Source: Saprospiraceae bacterium
GTDB lineage: Bacteria > Bacteroidota > Bacteroidia > Chitinophagales > Saprospiraceae
Length of the DNA stretch: 64,000 bases
Direction: 5' to 3'
NCBI GenBank assembly: GCA_013214355.1
Contig: JABSSL010000005.1
Span: forward strand, 41,916 to 105,915
Shown here: in pieces, positions 52,502 to 61,814 of the stretch
Layout of the letters: each line of letters opens with the position of its first letter
How positions within the stretch are numbered: position 1 is the stretch's first letter
The notes under the pieces: generated by a model
Databases searched by the model: none
Seen by the model: the letters and a program-made list of their open reading frames with translations, nothing else
What the model was told of the DNA's origin: nothing
Translations under genes and position numbers: made by a program

Positions 52502-53650
52502 CTAAAAGTTGACAGCTTTTCCCGTTACGGGCTGCTTAAGTACAAGAGCATGTTCTTCATATAGATTTAAGTATTGCTGAATAGTGTCTGTCAAATGGAA
52601 TTTCTTCACCGGTTCAATCCTCCATCTGCCCGAATAAGCGGTCTCCAATGCATCAATTACGCCCTTTACCGTCAACTCGCGCATCTTGATGTGTTTACCT
52701 GAAACTACTTCTTGCAGGGCAGCTTGATCAGATGAAATTAAGGGAACTGCCAGGGCAATACACTCGGCTGCTGCAAAGCAAAAGCCTTCACTATATGATG
52801 GTATGACGACAGCATCTGAATTGCATAATTCTTGTTGCAGGACTGGAAACGGAAGCTGATGCTTAAGGACTAGATAATCCTCCAGCCCGAAACTTTCTCT
52901 AAGCTCCAAGATTCGTTTATACATGGAACTTGGTTCCTTGGGAATGATCATTTGCAAACAGCTATCAGGGTGCCTTTTTTTGAATTCAGCGGCGGCGGGT
53001 AACAACAGATCTAAACCTTTTGAAATGCCTAGTCTGCCAAAATAAGTATAGACAAACTTCCCTTGCAATCCTGCTGACCGACTCTTAGGCCGCGCTAGCT
53101 CAAAATCGCTGTAATCCAATCCGTTATAAATCATTTTTATACGATTGGCTATCACTCCATGTTGTTGTAATTGAGTAGCGGTGGATTTGGATACAGCAAT
53201 GAATTTGTCAAAGGAGAGACGGAGTAAAAGGCTTTCAAAATAATAGTGCCCGTAACGTCCCAGGGTACTTAGATAGGGCAATTGAAACCAAAGCTTTCCC
53301 CAAACCTCATGGAAGGTCACAAAGATGGGCTTGCGCCAAAACTTCGCGCCTAGGAAAGCTGGTAAAGCTGCATTATAAGAGGTCGTATGTACCTCATCAC
53401 AATATCTCGCCAGCTTAAGGATCGGCCACAGGGCCAGCAGAGTAAACAAATATCGATTCCAGATTCGAAGCCTATGGATGTGAATATTTCCATTGACAAC
53501 TTCCTTTCGACTAACCCCTTCTGCGGCGGTGGTTACCACAAAAACCTGATTATCTTCCTCTTTGGCCAATTCCTCAACCAACTGCTTAAACAATGTTTCC
53601 ACCCCTCCAATCTTTGGATGGTAATTCTCTAATACAAATAGGATCTTCAT
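52502..53650 (-). CDS. GT4 glycosyltransferase
   Basis: 382 residues. GT-B fold: MKILFVLENYHPKIGGVETLFKQL, FVTFHEVWGKLWFQLPY, FDKFIAVSKSTATQLQQHGV, KMIYNGLDYSDFE, FVYTYFGRLGISKGLDLLLPA and the donor-binding PSYSEGFCFAAAECIALAVPLISSD with the EX7E pair. Adds a sugar to the growing lipid-linked chain in the cytosol. Overlaps the DUF2304 gene by 4 bases. Confidence 0.9.
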   Translation of the reverse strand: MKILFVLENYHPKIGGVETLFKQLVEELAKEEDNQVFVVTTAAEGVSRKEVVNGNIHIHRLRIWNRYLFTLLALWPILKLARYCDEVHTTSYNAALPAFLGAKFWRKPIFVTFHEVWGKLWFQLPYLSTLGRYGHYYFESLLLRLSFDKFIAVSKSTATQLQQHGVIANRIKMIYNGLDYSDFELARPKSRSAGLQGKFVYTYFGRLGISKGLDLLLPAAAEFKKRHPDSCLQMIIPKEPSSMYKRILELRESFGLEDYLVLKHQLPFPVLQQELCNSDAVVIPSYSEGFCFAAAECIALAVPLISSDQAALQEVVSGKHIKMRELTVKGVIDALETAYSGRWRIEPVKKFHLTDTIQQYLNLYEEHALVLKQPVTGKAVNF

Positions 53651-54027
53651 GCGTCTTCTTGAGCGTTAGTAGGGTTATCCTTGGCCAACTGCCGAACCAG
53701 TTCTGTCATTTTGGTCTCCAAGCGGTTGAGACTGGAAAAAAGATAAAAGATCAGGAAGTACAATAAGCCTAAACCTGCAAAAATGATAGCATTGACATTA
53801 CTCTCAAAACCCAGAAATCGAGCGATGGCCGATGTTGTTGGCACAGGAAGTAAAGCTATGATTCCGATACAAACCCAAACGATTATCCAAATCAAGGCTT
53901 GCCCAAGCCCTTTATGACGCTGAAGGTATTGCCGAATGGTTCTAAAGATCAGGGTAAGGCCAAGAAGCGGAGCCAACCACTGGTAAATTTCTAATTGCAT
54001 AAACAAAAGATTGCTTTCCTTATCCAT
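53647..54027 (-). CDS. DUF2304-type small membrane protein
   Basis: 126 residues, three predicted membrane helices (about 14-30, 42-62 and 75-97) and a cytosolic tail with LNRLETKMTELVRQLAKDN, a short coiled coil. This is the pattern of DUF2304 proteins, found next to dolichyl-phosphate-mannose-synthase-like GT2 enzymes and possibly their membrane anchor. Here it is the first gene of the minus-strand operon ending with GT25; the matching soluble GT2 is at 57.5 kb. Confidence 0.75.
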   Translation of the reverse strand: MDKESNLLFMQLEIYQWLAPLLGLTLIFRTIRQYLQRHKGLGQALIWIIVWVCIGIIALLPVPTTSAIARFLGFESNVNAIIFAGLGLLYFLIFYLFSSLNRLETKMTELVRQLAKDNPTNAQEDA

Positions 54028-54396
54028 TGCGGATAGGAAGGTTTATCCCATTCCAAGGGGATATACCCTTGATTTGCGGTTGTTCATACAATTGTGTCCG
54101 TAATAGAAAAGGAAAAGTATTGAAGTATTTTAGCGAATGTGCAGCCTAAAATTAGTATTTTTTTTTTGCTCAACGTATATTAGAGGAGAATTGGTCACAC
54201 ATCTTATTTTAATTTTCTTATTCAAAACAGCTTCGAAGAATCCAGAAATGGATTCTGATCTATGAATTCAGGTCCATGGTCTTTACTGACTTTGGGTATT
54301 CTCTGAGTTTCACGCTTTCCTGGGTTAAACTGAAAAGGCTTTACTCCGTCTAGTTACCCTATTTTCCATAATTACTGGTCTCCATAAAGAATTACT
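54028..54396. other. 369-base divergent intergenic region
   Basis: Separates two divergent transcripts of the polysaccharide locus. AT-rich with a run of eleven T near 54160-54171. No exact TAnnTTTG on either strand and no gene seen. Confidence 0.5.
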
Positions 54397-56016
54397 ATGC
54401 GTGTACGAATAGTAAAAACGGTCATACTTTGCTTTACAGTGATTTGGATCATCTCCATTTTACTAGGCTATTGGCACCACAACCCCGGCTACAGAGGCAC
54501 GACTCGCCATTTCCAATACTATGATTTATGGGTTGGCATGATACTCCTCACTACGGGTAGCTGGTTTCTGATTAGACATTATATCAAGAAAAAGCGGCAG
54601 CCTTTCTTCTTTAACGGACTGGGGTTAATCTGTGCCTTCATCCTCTTGGATATGCTGATCGTTGCACTTTTTTATAGCAAGGCTCTACCTGGTCAATTAA
54701 GCTTCATTGGCCTTCTCAATCAAATGGGTTATGTCCTTGGCATGGGATTTTTCACACTTACTTTATTGTGGATTTCCTTTGAAGTCGGAGCATATCCCAT
54801 GAAATGGTTCGCTAAAGAAATACGCACCAATGAGCAACCGATCTTACAGCTGGCCCTCGGGATAATGGCGCTAAGTTTTGGGCTTTTCCTTTTGGGCATC
54901 TTCCACCTGCTCAAACCCACCATTCTCATTCCGCTATTGGTCACGATTCTCGGATTAAATCATAAGAAAAGCCTTTCCTCCCTACGACAATTTCTACTAA
55001 GTCCCATCAAAATTCACCCCAAAATTAATCCTATTGGCATTAGTTCTCTACTCATCCTGGCCTTCTTCGTTAGTTTGAATTACATCCAGGTGCTTTGGAT
55101 TAGTCCAACAGGTTATGATTCCATGACCTTATACACAAAGCTGGTTGGCTTAATAGACGATCACCATGGCTTGGTCGCTGGACACCAGCCCTATTACTGG
55201 ACCCTATTCATGGCTACTGGTTTGACCGTTTTTAGCCGCATAGAAGTCGTACTGGCCCTCTCGATGGCTGGAGGTGTATTAACCCTCGTAGCCTTCTATC
55301 ATCTATGCAGAAGATGGTTAGATATCAATTTTAGCCTACTTACGATCACTCTATTCTATAGCCTACCTCTGGTTCACTTTCAGTCTGCCTTAGATCCCAA
55401 AACTGATTTAGGTCTCTTATTCTTTCTCGTCTGCCTACTGCTTCTGTTCTGCAATTACCTCGATGCCTACGGATTGAAAAAACAACGCTCTAAGCCAGCT
55501 TTGAAAACCATTTCGAATTGGCTAGGACAAGAAAAAATCCTGGTCCTGATGGGACTTGTTGCGGGTTTTGCCATCGGAATCAAAATGACTGCTATTCTAG
55601 GCTTGCTGGCATTAGTCATTGCCCTCTGGTATACAAATGCCAGAGACCTGGGTTTATTAGGAGCTGCCGCTGCCGCCCTGTTCACAATGCTGTTACTGCG
55701 ACTGGATGATGTACAATTATTGCGGCAATATCATTTAAGTGCTGATGAGATGAAATGGATTTTGCTGCTAACCTCCGTCCTGATTCTTGGATTTATGGCC
55801 AATAGAGATCTACAGCTATTCAAGAAGTTAATGATCCAAACTAGTTTGTTAGCGCTATTCGTGTTAGTCCCACTCACACCCTGGTTCATCAAGAATTATG
55901 CGGAAACGAATTCCATTGCTGTGACTGCATTATTGAATGGCCAAACCGCTAATCCGAAGTTACAGATCGATGAGGTAGAACGCATTTGGCAACAGACTTA
56001 TCAAAACCAGGAGTAG
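54397..56016 (+). CDS. Polytopic membrane protein, probable GT39-like N-terminal half
   Basis: 539 residues with about twelve hydrophobic segments. Between helices an extracytoplasmic stretch contains SPTGYDSMTLYTKLVGLIDDHHGLVAGHQPYYW, which resembles the first loop of GT-C enzymes (acidic residue near YD). It ends abruptly after TPWFIKNYAETNSIAVTALL, the point where related single-chain proteins continue into the segment encoded by the next gene. Stops in all frames separate the two, so it is a real gene end. Probably transfers or polymerises a lipid-linked sugar; function not shown. Confidence 0.7.
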   Translation: MRVRIVKTVILCFTVIWIISILLGYWHHNPGYRGTTRHFQYYDLWVGMILLTTGSWFLIRHYIKKKRQPFFFNGLGLICAFILLDMLIVALFYSKALPGQLSFIGLLNQMGYVLGMGFFTLTLLWISFEVGAYPMKWFAKEIRTNEQPILQLALGIMALSFGLFLLGIFHLLKPTILIPLLVTILGLNHKKSLSSLRQFLLSPIKIHPKINPIGISSLLILAFFVSLNYIQVLWISPTGYDSMTLYTKLVGLIDDHHGLVAGHQPYYWTLFMATGLTVFSRIEVVLALSMAGGVLTLVAFYHLCRRWLDINFSLLTITLFYSLPLVHFQSALDPKTDLGLLFFLVCLLLLFCNYLDAYGLKKQRSKPALKTISNWLGQEKILVLMGLVAGFAIGIKMTAILGLLALVIALWYTNARDLGLLGAAAAALFTMLLLRLDDVQLLRQYHLSADEMKWILLLTSVLILGFMANRDLQLFKKLMIQTSLLALFVLVPLTPWFIKNYAETNSIAVTALLNGQTANPKLQIDEVERIWQQTYQNQE

Positions 56017-56042
56017 TTAACTGAATAGCCTTATAGAAAATC

Positions 56043-57521
56043 ATGGTAAACGTGTCACATAGTCTACAACTCAAAATCTTTAGAGCCTGCCTCACCAGTT
56101 TCTTCTTGCTAATGGTCGGATGGAACGCTTGCTTTGGTGATAATAGTGCGACGCCTCCTGTAGAATCGGTCATCATACCAGGAATTTATGCTATGCCTAA
56201 GGTAGATGAAAGCAAAGCAACGACCGTCGTAGGCAGCTCCAGCAGTAAGGAAGACATGCAAAAATTTCTGGGTTATGAGATTCTCCCCGTTCGCTACCTT
56301 TCTCTTCCTTATGACGTTTTCGTCAAATCTAACGTTAAATCTTACTTCGTGGATGTGGGATTTCTGCTTTTGCTCTTTATTCCACTGTTGTGGGTACTGA
56401 AGCTAGATAAAAACCCTATCTACAATCTAATTACAGTTGCACTTTTGTTGTCTTTCTTGATCATTTCCGTTCCCTCTGCCTACCTAAGCATTAAAAATCT
56501 AAGTATTGCAGAAGGATTAGCGGCGGTTCAATCACAACTTGGTCAGTCCTCTTTCAGCGAAGCTCCTATCAATCATCTTAGTCTTTGGATGCACAAGATT
56601 GGACTTTGGGCATATCAACCTGTTTTTGAACTAATTTCTAAGGTTTCAGGGGAACAAGATGTGTTTACCTATCCCTTACTAGCTTTGCTATTTGTTGGCG
56701 CTTATTATCTGTTAAAACGCCGAGTCGAAGAGCAAAAACTTCCCTTAAAGAGTCTCAGCGTCTTTATGCTGAGCTATTTCTTCTTTTGGTTACTACTAGG
56801 CGCCGGTGGCATATGGTATGGTTTCCTTATCGCTTGCGTAACTTATCTCTTCATGGTAAAGGGGTTAAGTAGCTCCTCCGATAAATACCTTTTTAGTCGC
56901 ACGATCCGGGTCGGTACTTTGCTAAGCTTCAGTGCCATCTGGATTTTCTTAGCATTCGCTTACAGAGCCGGCAATTACGCCTTGGACTTAAGGGAGCAGG
57001 AAACGCCCAAAAGAATACTCATTGATCCAGTGATTCAATACCAAACGGGTAATCTGGACGCAGCTACGAGTATGAATGCAGTTTTCCCTCAGTATAATCA
57101 AGCCATCCAAGCCATCAATGCCGAGCAAGAATCCTTGGTCTATAGTGTAGGCACTTTCCTATCCTATTTCATTAGGAAGAATGACGAGAGAGTATTTTCA
57201 GATACCTTTTTGGACTTCTTCCCGCAACTGGTCAATCGTTTCAAAGATAAGACCAAAATAATGCAAGCCCTCAAAGCTAATGGCTTCCGCTTTATCATAG
57301 TAGATCTCCAGCTAAACAACAACGATTACACTGCGGAAAAATCCCTGACCAAGAAATTTATCAACCTCCTGAATAGTCTCCATGGCAACCCAATGATAGA
57401 GCTGGTTGCCACAGATCGCATACTTGAAGTAAAAGGGCAAGGCACCCGTTTTCATGCCGTGTTCCATGACCAAGGAGATGTAGTACACTTTGGACGTTTT
57501 GCACTTTTTAGAATCAAATAA
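56043..57521 (+). CDS. Polytopic membrane protein, possible C-terminal half of a GT39-like enzyme
   Basis: 492 residues. A signal-like or first membrane helix at about 10-28 (RACLTSFFLLMVGWNACF), then a polar stretch to 75, then FLGYEILPVRYLSLPYDVFVKSN and SYFVDVGFLLLLFIPLLWVL, a segment that in larger GT39-like proteins follows the PW-KN region of the preceding gene. About seven to eight helices, then a soluble end (290-492) containing NGFRFIIVDLQLNNNDYT and VEL-type strands. It starts 26 bases after the previous stop, in a different frame. Confidence 0.68.
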   Translation: MVNVSHSLQLKIFRACLTSFFLLMVGWNACFGDNSATPPVESVIIPGIYAMPKVDESKATTVVGSSSSKEDMQKFLGYEILPVRYLSLPYDVFVKSNVKSYFVDVGFLLLLFIPLLWVLKLDKNPIYNLITVALLLSFLIISVPSAYLSIKNLSIAEGLAAVQSQLGQSSFSEAPINHLSLWMHKIGLWAYQPVFELISKVSGEQDVFTYPLLALLFVGAYYLLKRRVEEQKLPLKSLSVFMLSYFFFWLLLGAGGIWYGFLIACVTYLFMVKGLSSSSDKYLFSRTIRVGTLLSFSAIWIFLAFAYRAGNYALDLREQETPKRILIDPVIQYQTGNLDAATSMNAVFPQYNQAIQAINAEQESLVYSVGTFLSYFIRKNDERVFSDTFLDFFPQLVNRFKDKTKIMQALKANGFRFIIVDLQLNNNDYTAEKSLTKKFINLLNSLHGNPMIELVATDRILEVKGQGTRFHAVFHDQGDVVHFGRFALFRIK

Positions 57522-57534
57522 GCCTACTTCAAAG

Positions 57535-58209
57535 ATGAAAAACTTGAGTTACATCGTCATCCCCGCCAAAAATGAGGCACCTCGCTTAGGATCTGTATTA
57601 CAATCCTTGCAGTCGCAAGGTTATCAGAATATTATTGTCGTGAACGACGGCAGTACAGACCGGACACAAGAAGTTGCTAGATCATACGGAGTAACCGTAC
57701 TACACCATATTGTTAATCTTGGACCTGGGGCTGCCACGCAGACCGGCATTGAATACGCCTTGGAACAAGGAGCGAAGTATATTCTGACTATAGATGCGGA
57801 TGGCCAGCACCTTGCAGAAGATATTGAGCCACTTCTGAAAGAAATCATAAAAACCAAGGCGGATGTCATAATTGGTAGTCGATTTTTACAATCCAATGGG
57901 CTGATCCCAAAAAATCGCCTATTCTTCAACAAGATAGCTAACTTCGTTACGGCCTTCTTCACCGGCATCTACGTTTCCGACAGCCAATCCGGGATGAAAG
58001 TATTCACTGCGGACTTTGCTAAGAAGCTAGACTTCAAATTCAATGGCTTCGAATTTTGTACAGAACTATTCCGAATTATTCATCGCGAGAAAGCCGTCTT
58101 ATCCGAAGTTCCGATTCAAGTCATCTACACCGAAGAAACCATGGAGAAGGGACAAAGTTTTGGGAATGGTGTGTTTATGGTGCTCCGCTTGGTGAGAAGA
58201 TACTGGTAG
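57535..58209 (+). CDS. GT2 glycosyltransferase, dolichyl-phosphate mannose synthase-like
   Basis: 224 residues from ATG 57535; an upstream in-frame start at 57490 would lie inside the previous gene. LSYIVIPAKNEAPRLGSVLQSL, QNIIVVNDGSTDRTQEVA, LGPGAATQTGIEYALEQGAKYILTIDADGQHLAEDIEPLL (DAD metal motif) and DSQSGMKVFTADFA fit the polyprenyl-phosphate sugar synthase type. No membrane helix of its own, so it may rely on a partner such as the DUF2304 protein at 53.6 kb. It follows the two membrane proteins by 13 bases and overlaps the convergent GT2 by 35 bases. Confidence 0.9.
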   Translation: MKNLSYIVIPAKNEAPRLGSVLQSLQSQGYQNIIVVNDGSTDRTQEVARSYGVTVLHHIVNLGPGAATQTGIEYALEQGAKYILTIDADGQHLAEDIEPLLKEIIKTKADVIIGSRFLQSNGLIPKNRLFFNKIANFVTAFFTGIYVSDSQSGMKVFTADFAKKLDFKFNGFEFCTELFRIIHREKAVLSEVPIQVIYTEETMEKGQSFGNGVFMVLRLVRRYW

Positions 58210-59263
58210 GTAGACTAAAGTAGTGATCCACTAATGGTGCCAAGCGAAGATTGTAGATTTGACGAATCACTATCCACCATTTGTCGACCCATGATAATTG
58301 GGATTCAGTCCAAAGCCTAGTCTTCGTGACACCCTCAAGAATCTGCTGGATGGAGTTACCATTATAACCTCGGGAAGTAATAAAAGTGCGCAAAAGTTTT
58401 CTTTCGAAGGGTAGTCTATCAAAGAAATCTCGATCACCATTGATCGCTTGCCATTTGGCCAGGTAGGCATCGAGCGCAGGTCCAGTAATCTGATACTCCA
58501 TCTTACTCAGAAATAACTGTACTTGTATATAAATTTCCTGATCCGTGAAGTCTAAACCATGTTTATTAAAAAAACCAGAATACATACTTTCTGCCTTGAT
58601 CTCAATTTCCTGTTGGCGGTCTGGGTTCGTTTGCATATCGTAGGTCAGGCTGGCAGCATGCTGGCGGTATTGATATAAGACCTTAGGGAGATGTCTAAAA
58701 CGAAACTGTGTCGAAGCTCTCAACCAAAAATCATAGTCTTCCAGTCGGAACAAGCTTTCATCATATCCTTCTAGCCTTTCGAAAACTGTTCTTTTGTATA
58801 AAAAGCAAGCACCTACGGGATTGTGGAACAAAACGGACGAGACAGCCTCCAATTTCATACGATTCAAGGATTCTCCTTGATCATTGATATTCAGATAGTC
58901 TGCGTAGACAATATCAGAAGAAGTTTCTACCAATTTACTGTAAAGTTGCGCTATGGCTTCAGGTAACAATAGATTATCATCGGAGGTGAAGGTAAGATAT
59001 TCTCCCTTGGCCGCTTGGTGCCCGATATTTAAGGTGGCCGGTAGGCCTAGATTCGTCGCATTTCTCAGAATTTTCAATTTCGATGCTGGGTAGTGCTGCT
59101 GGAGCTGCTCCGCAATGTTACAAGAACCGTCTGTGGAGCAGTCATCAACGTAAATAACTTCTAGATTCGGATACGTTTGAGAGAAGCAACTCTTTAAAGC
59201 TTTTTCAAGATAAGTTGCACCGTTATAACAGGGTAGAACAATGCTGATCAATGGGTACTTCAT
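58175..59263 (-). CDS. GT2 glycosyltransferase
   Basis: 362 residues. LISIVLPCYNGATYLEKALKSC, LEVIYVDDCSTDGSCNIAEQL, LGLPATLNIGHQAAKGEYLTFTSDDNLLLPEAIAQL (DDN in place of the usual DxD end) and LFRLEDYDFWLRASTQF. Donor unknown. Its start overlaps the second epimerase by 4 bases (ATGA), its end overlaps the convergent GT2 by 35 bases. Confidence 0.88.
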   Translation of the reverse strand: MKYPLISIVLPCYNGATYLEKALKSCFSQTYPNLEVIYVDDCSTDGSCNIAEQLQQHYPASKLKILRNATNLGLPATLNIGHQAAKGEYLTFTSDDNLLLPEAIAQLYSKLVETSSDIVYADYLNINDQGESLNRMKLEAVSSVLFHNPVGACFLYKRTVFERLEGYDESLFRLEDYDFWLRASTQFRFRHLPKVLYQYRQHAASLTYDMQTNPDRQQEIEIKAESMYSGFFNKHGLDFTDQEIYIQVQLFLSKMEYQITGPALDAYLAKWQAINGDRDFFDRLPFERKLLRTFITSRGYNGNSIQQILEGVTKTRLWTESQLSWVDKWWIVIRQIYNLRLAPLVDHYFSLPTSIFSPSGAP

Positions 59264-60396
59264 GAAACCAAGCTGTATTTTTCCTTGAATTGTAGAATAT
59301 CGAGTAAAATCCGATCAGCAGCATATCCATCACCGTATGGATTTTCGCTCTTCGCCATGCGTTGATACTCCCTTTTGTCATCCAACAACCAACTAACCTC
59401 CGTTATGATTTGATCCTTTTCAAGCCCTACCAATTTACTAACCCCAGCTCGTAAACCTTCCGGACGTTCCGTGGTCTTCCTCATTACTAAAACTGGTTTA
59501 TCAAAGAAGGGTGCCTCCTCTTGTAGTCCTCCGGAATCTGTTAAGACCAGGTAGGACCTTCTCATCAATTGGATAAAACACTGGTAATCTAGCGGAGGAA
59601 GCAGGCTAATGTTTGGAATATTAGATAGCTCCCCGAACACCAATCTCCTTACTTTCGGGTTTAGATGAACCGGAAAAACGATCTGCACATCTTTTGGATA
59701 TCTGCTGGCGATTGCTCGTAAGCTATCACAGATGTTGCGTAGTGCTGGCCCATGATTTTCTCGGCGATGAGCAGTTACCAATATGATTCGCCGCCTAAAT
59801 GGTATGTTGGAAATGGCGCTTCGTGTCAGATCGAAAGGAATATCTTGAGTTAGCCGTAGGGCATCCAAAACCGTATTTCCAGTGACGCTGATCGAGGCTT
59901 CTTCCACGCCCTCATCCAGTAGGTTTTGTTTAGCCTCTTGTGTGGGCACAAATAAAAGCTGCGTTATGGAATCTACCATCTTACGATGTCCCTCCTCTGG
60001 AAAAGGATGTTGCAAATCATAAGAACGCAGGCCGGCTTCTACATGACCAAAAGGAATTTTTTCATAGAATGCGGCAGTTGCAGCGCCCCAAACACTGCTG
60101 GTGTCTCCTTGTGCTAAAATCCAATCGGGCTTGACCTCTTTAATTACCTGTTCTAAAGCCAGTAGCATTCTAGCTCCCAATTGCAGCAAGCTTTGCCCAG
60201 ATTTCATGAGCTGTAAATTGAAGTCTTGCTTCAATTGAAAAACTTGATCAGCCTGATCAAACATCTCTAGATGCTGCCCTGTATTGCAGAGAATGGATTC
60301 AAATGATGGATGCCCTTCTAAAGCGCTCAATACTGGCGCCATTTTGATGACCTCAGGCCGAGTGCCAATTACCGTTAATACTCTAATCTTCCTCAT
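59260..60396 (-). CDS. wecB: UDP-N-acetylglucosamine 2-epimerase (non-hydrolysing), second copy
   Basis: 378 residues. Classical WecB/MnaA form: VLTVIGTRPEVIKMAPVLSAL, CNTGQHLEMFDQADQVFQL, AQGDTSSVWGAATAAFYEKI, HVEAGLRSYDLQHPFPEEGHRK, VTAHRRENHGPAL and TDSGGLQEEAPFF. Makes UDP-ManNAc from UDP-GlcNAc. Clearly different in motifs from the epimerase at 38.6-39.7 kb. Overlaps both neighbours by 4 bases. Confidence 0.93.
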   Translation of the reverse strand: MRKIRVLTVIGTRPEVIKMAPVLSALEGHPSFESILCNTGQHLEMFDQADQVFQLKQDFNLQLMKSGQSLLQLGARMLLALEQVIKEVKPDWILAQGDTSSVWGAATAAFYEKIPFGHVEAGLRSYDLQHPFPEEGHRKMVDSITQLLFVPTQEAKQNLLDEGVEEASISVTGNTVLDALRLTQDIPFDLTRSAISNIPFRRRIILVTAHRRENHGPALRNICDSLRAIASRYPKDVQIVFPVHLNPKVRRLVFGELSNIPNISLLPPLDYQCFIQLMRRSYLVLTDSGGLQEEAPFFDKPVLVMRKTTERPEGLRAGVSKLVGLEKDQIITEVSWLLDDKREYQRMAKSENPYGDGYAADRILLDILQFKEKYSLVS

Positions 60397-61613
60397 GAGC
60401 TAGATTTTTGTGTTAACGGATGGCGGAATTGTCTATACAGTGCTACTGCATATCTGATGCTAATATCTCTTAGTGTCCTATATTTTCGGGCCAGAAAATG
60501 CTGCCGAAGGTGGAAACCTAGTTTCCATAGTCGATATTTGGATGAGCGTGATCTTGGCGATGAGGTAATGGTCTGTTGCAGAAAAGAACTATAGATTCCA
60601 GCTTCAATCAGATCGATCTTCCTTTTATCATAAACAAGGACCTCCTTTCGTGCCTGCCTCACCATTTGCTGCACACTACTATTCTGACTAGTCATGAAAG
60701 TAATACCCTCAGCCAGCGCTGCTGGGTCCTCACAATCTTTCACTAGCCAAGCGGTCTCCTGGTGAGTTAAGTATTCGTTCATCGGGGCCATATCAGATGA
60801 TACGATCGGGGTCTCGCAAGCTGCGGCCTCAATAAACACAATACCAAACCCTTCCCATCTACTTGGGACACAAAAGACATCACAAGCACTATACCACATG
60901 GGAAGTTCCTCATTAGGAATGCGCTCCATCCAAGTACAACGATCCTGCACTCCCAACTGCTGGGCTAGCTGTTGGTAGGGCCTTGGATCTCCTTGCCCCA
61001 CAAAGACTACTGTAAAATCAGACGTTAACAAGGGTAAAGCTCGAAGTAGGGAGTCCTGGTTCTTCTGCTCACATTGACGCCCAATGTGGAGGATAAGTCG
61101 GCCTGATATTAGTTGTGATTTAAACTGAGCCGCTTGGTAAGGATCTACCTGACGGAAATGATGGGTGTCTACTCTATTCCCCATCACCCGTATCAATTCA
61201 GACTTTACGCCCCGTTCTATGGCCAATTCCTTGATGACTTGAGACATCGCGATGATGCCATCAGCAAACTGGATGGCAGGCTTTAACAAGGCCGGATTTG
61301 TGTCGTGAAGGCTGATCAAGATTGGTATTCCATGTACCCGATGGGCAATAGCATAATCAGCATTCCATCCGCCGCCGTATACACGTAGTACATCCGGCTG
61401 AAACTCGGATAATAGAGATTGAAAATGAGTAGGATCTCGTGCAGCTTTAACGGTAAATCCAGCAAAGATCCGGTCTTCTTTTTCAAGTGGACTAATGATC
61501 CATACTTGACAAAAGAAAGCTGCAGGATTAAAGTATTCTTTGTAAAGACTTAGTGTTCCTTTTTGTTCATTAGCGTCGATAGGATCAAATGGTAAGATCG
61601 CAATCTTCTTCAT
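60393..61613 (-). CDS. GT4 glycosyltransferase
   Basis: 406 residues. N-terminal half less conserved (IAILPFDPIDANEQKGT ... VLRVYGGGWNADYAIAHRV); C-terminal GT-B donor domain clear: LILHIGRQCEQKNQDSLLRAL, VVFVGQGDPRPYQQLAQQLGVQDR, DVFCVPSRWEGFGIVFIEAAACETPIVSSDM (EX7E). It begins the three-gene coupled run GT4-epimerase-GT2. Confidence 0.88.
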   Translation of the reverse strand: MKKIAILPFDPIDANEQKGTLSLYKEYFNPAAFFCQVWIISPLEKEDRIFAGFTVKAARDPTHFQSLLSEFQPDVLRVYGGGWNADYAIAHRVHGIPILISLHDTNPALLKPAIQFADGIIAMSQVIKELAIERGVKSELIRVMGNRVDTHHFRQVDPYQAAQFKSQLISGRLILHIGRQCEQKNQDSLLRALPLLTSDFTVVFVGQGDPRPYQQLAQQLGVQDRCTWMERIPNEELPMWYSACDVFCVPSRWEGFGIVFIEAAACETPIVSSDMAPMNEYLTHQETAWLVKDCEDPAALAEGITFMTSQNSSVQQMVRQARKEVLVYDKRKIDLIEAGIYSSFLQQTITSSPRSRSSKYRLWKLGFHLRQHFLARKYRTLRDISIRYAVALYRQFRHPLTQKSSS

Positions 61614-61814
61614 GAAACAAGAGAATTCTGGCCCTTACACGTTGGTAAGAGCTGTGACTATTAAATAAACGACACATAGTAGTATAATTCGGATAAGATC
61701 TCCGTACAAATACTACATTGGTGCTTTAAGATAGATTTATTCAATTAATATTTCTAATAAACATCTATTAATCTGAAATGCTTTAAAATGCATAAGAATA
61801 TATAAAAATCGCCC

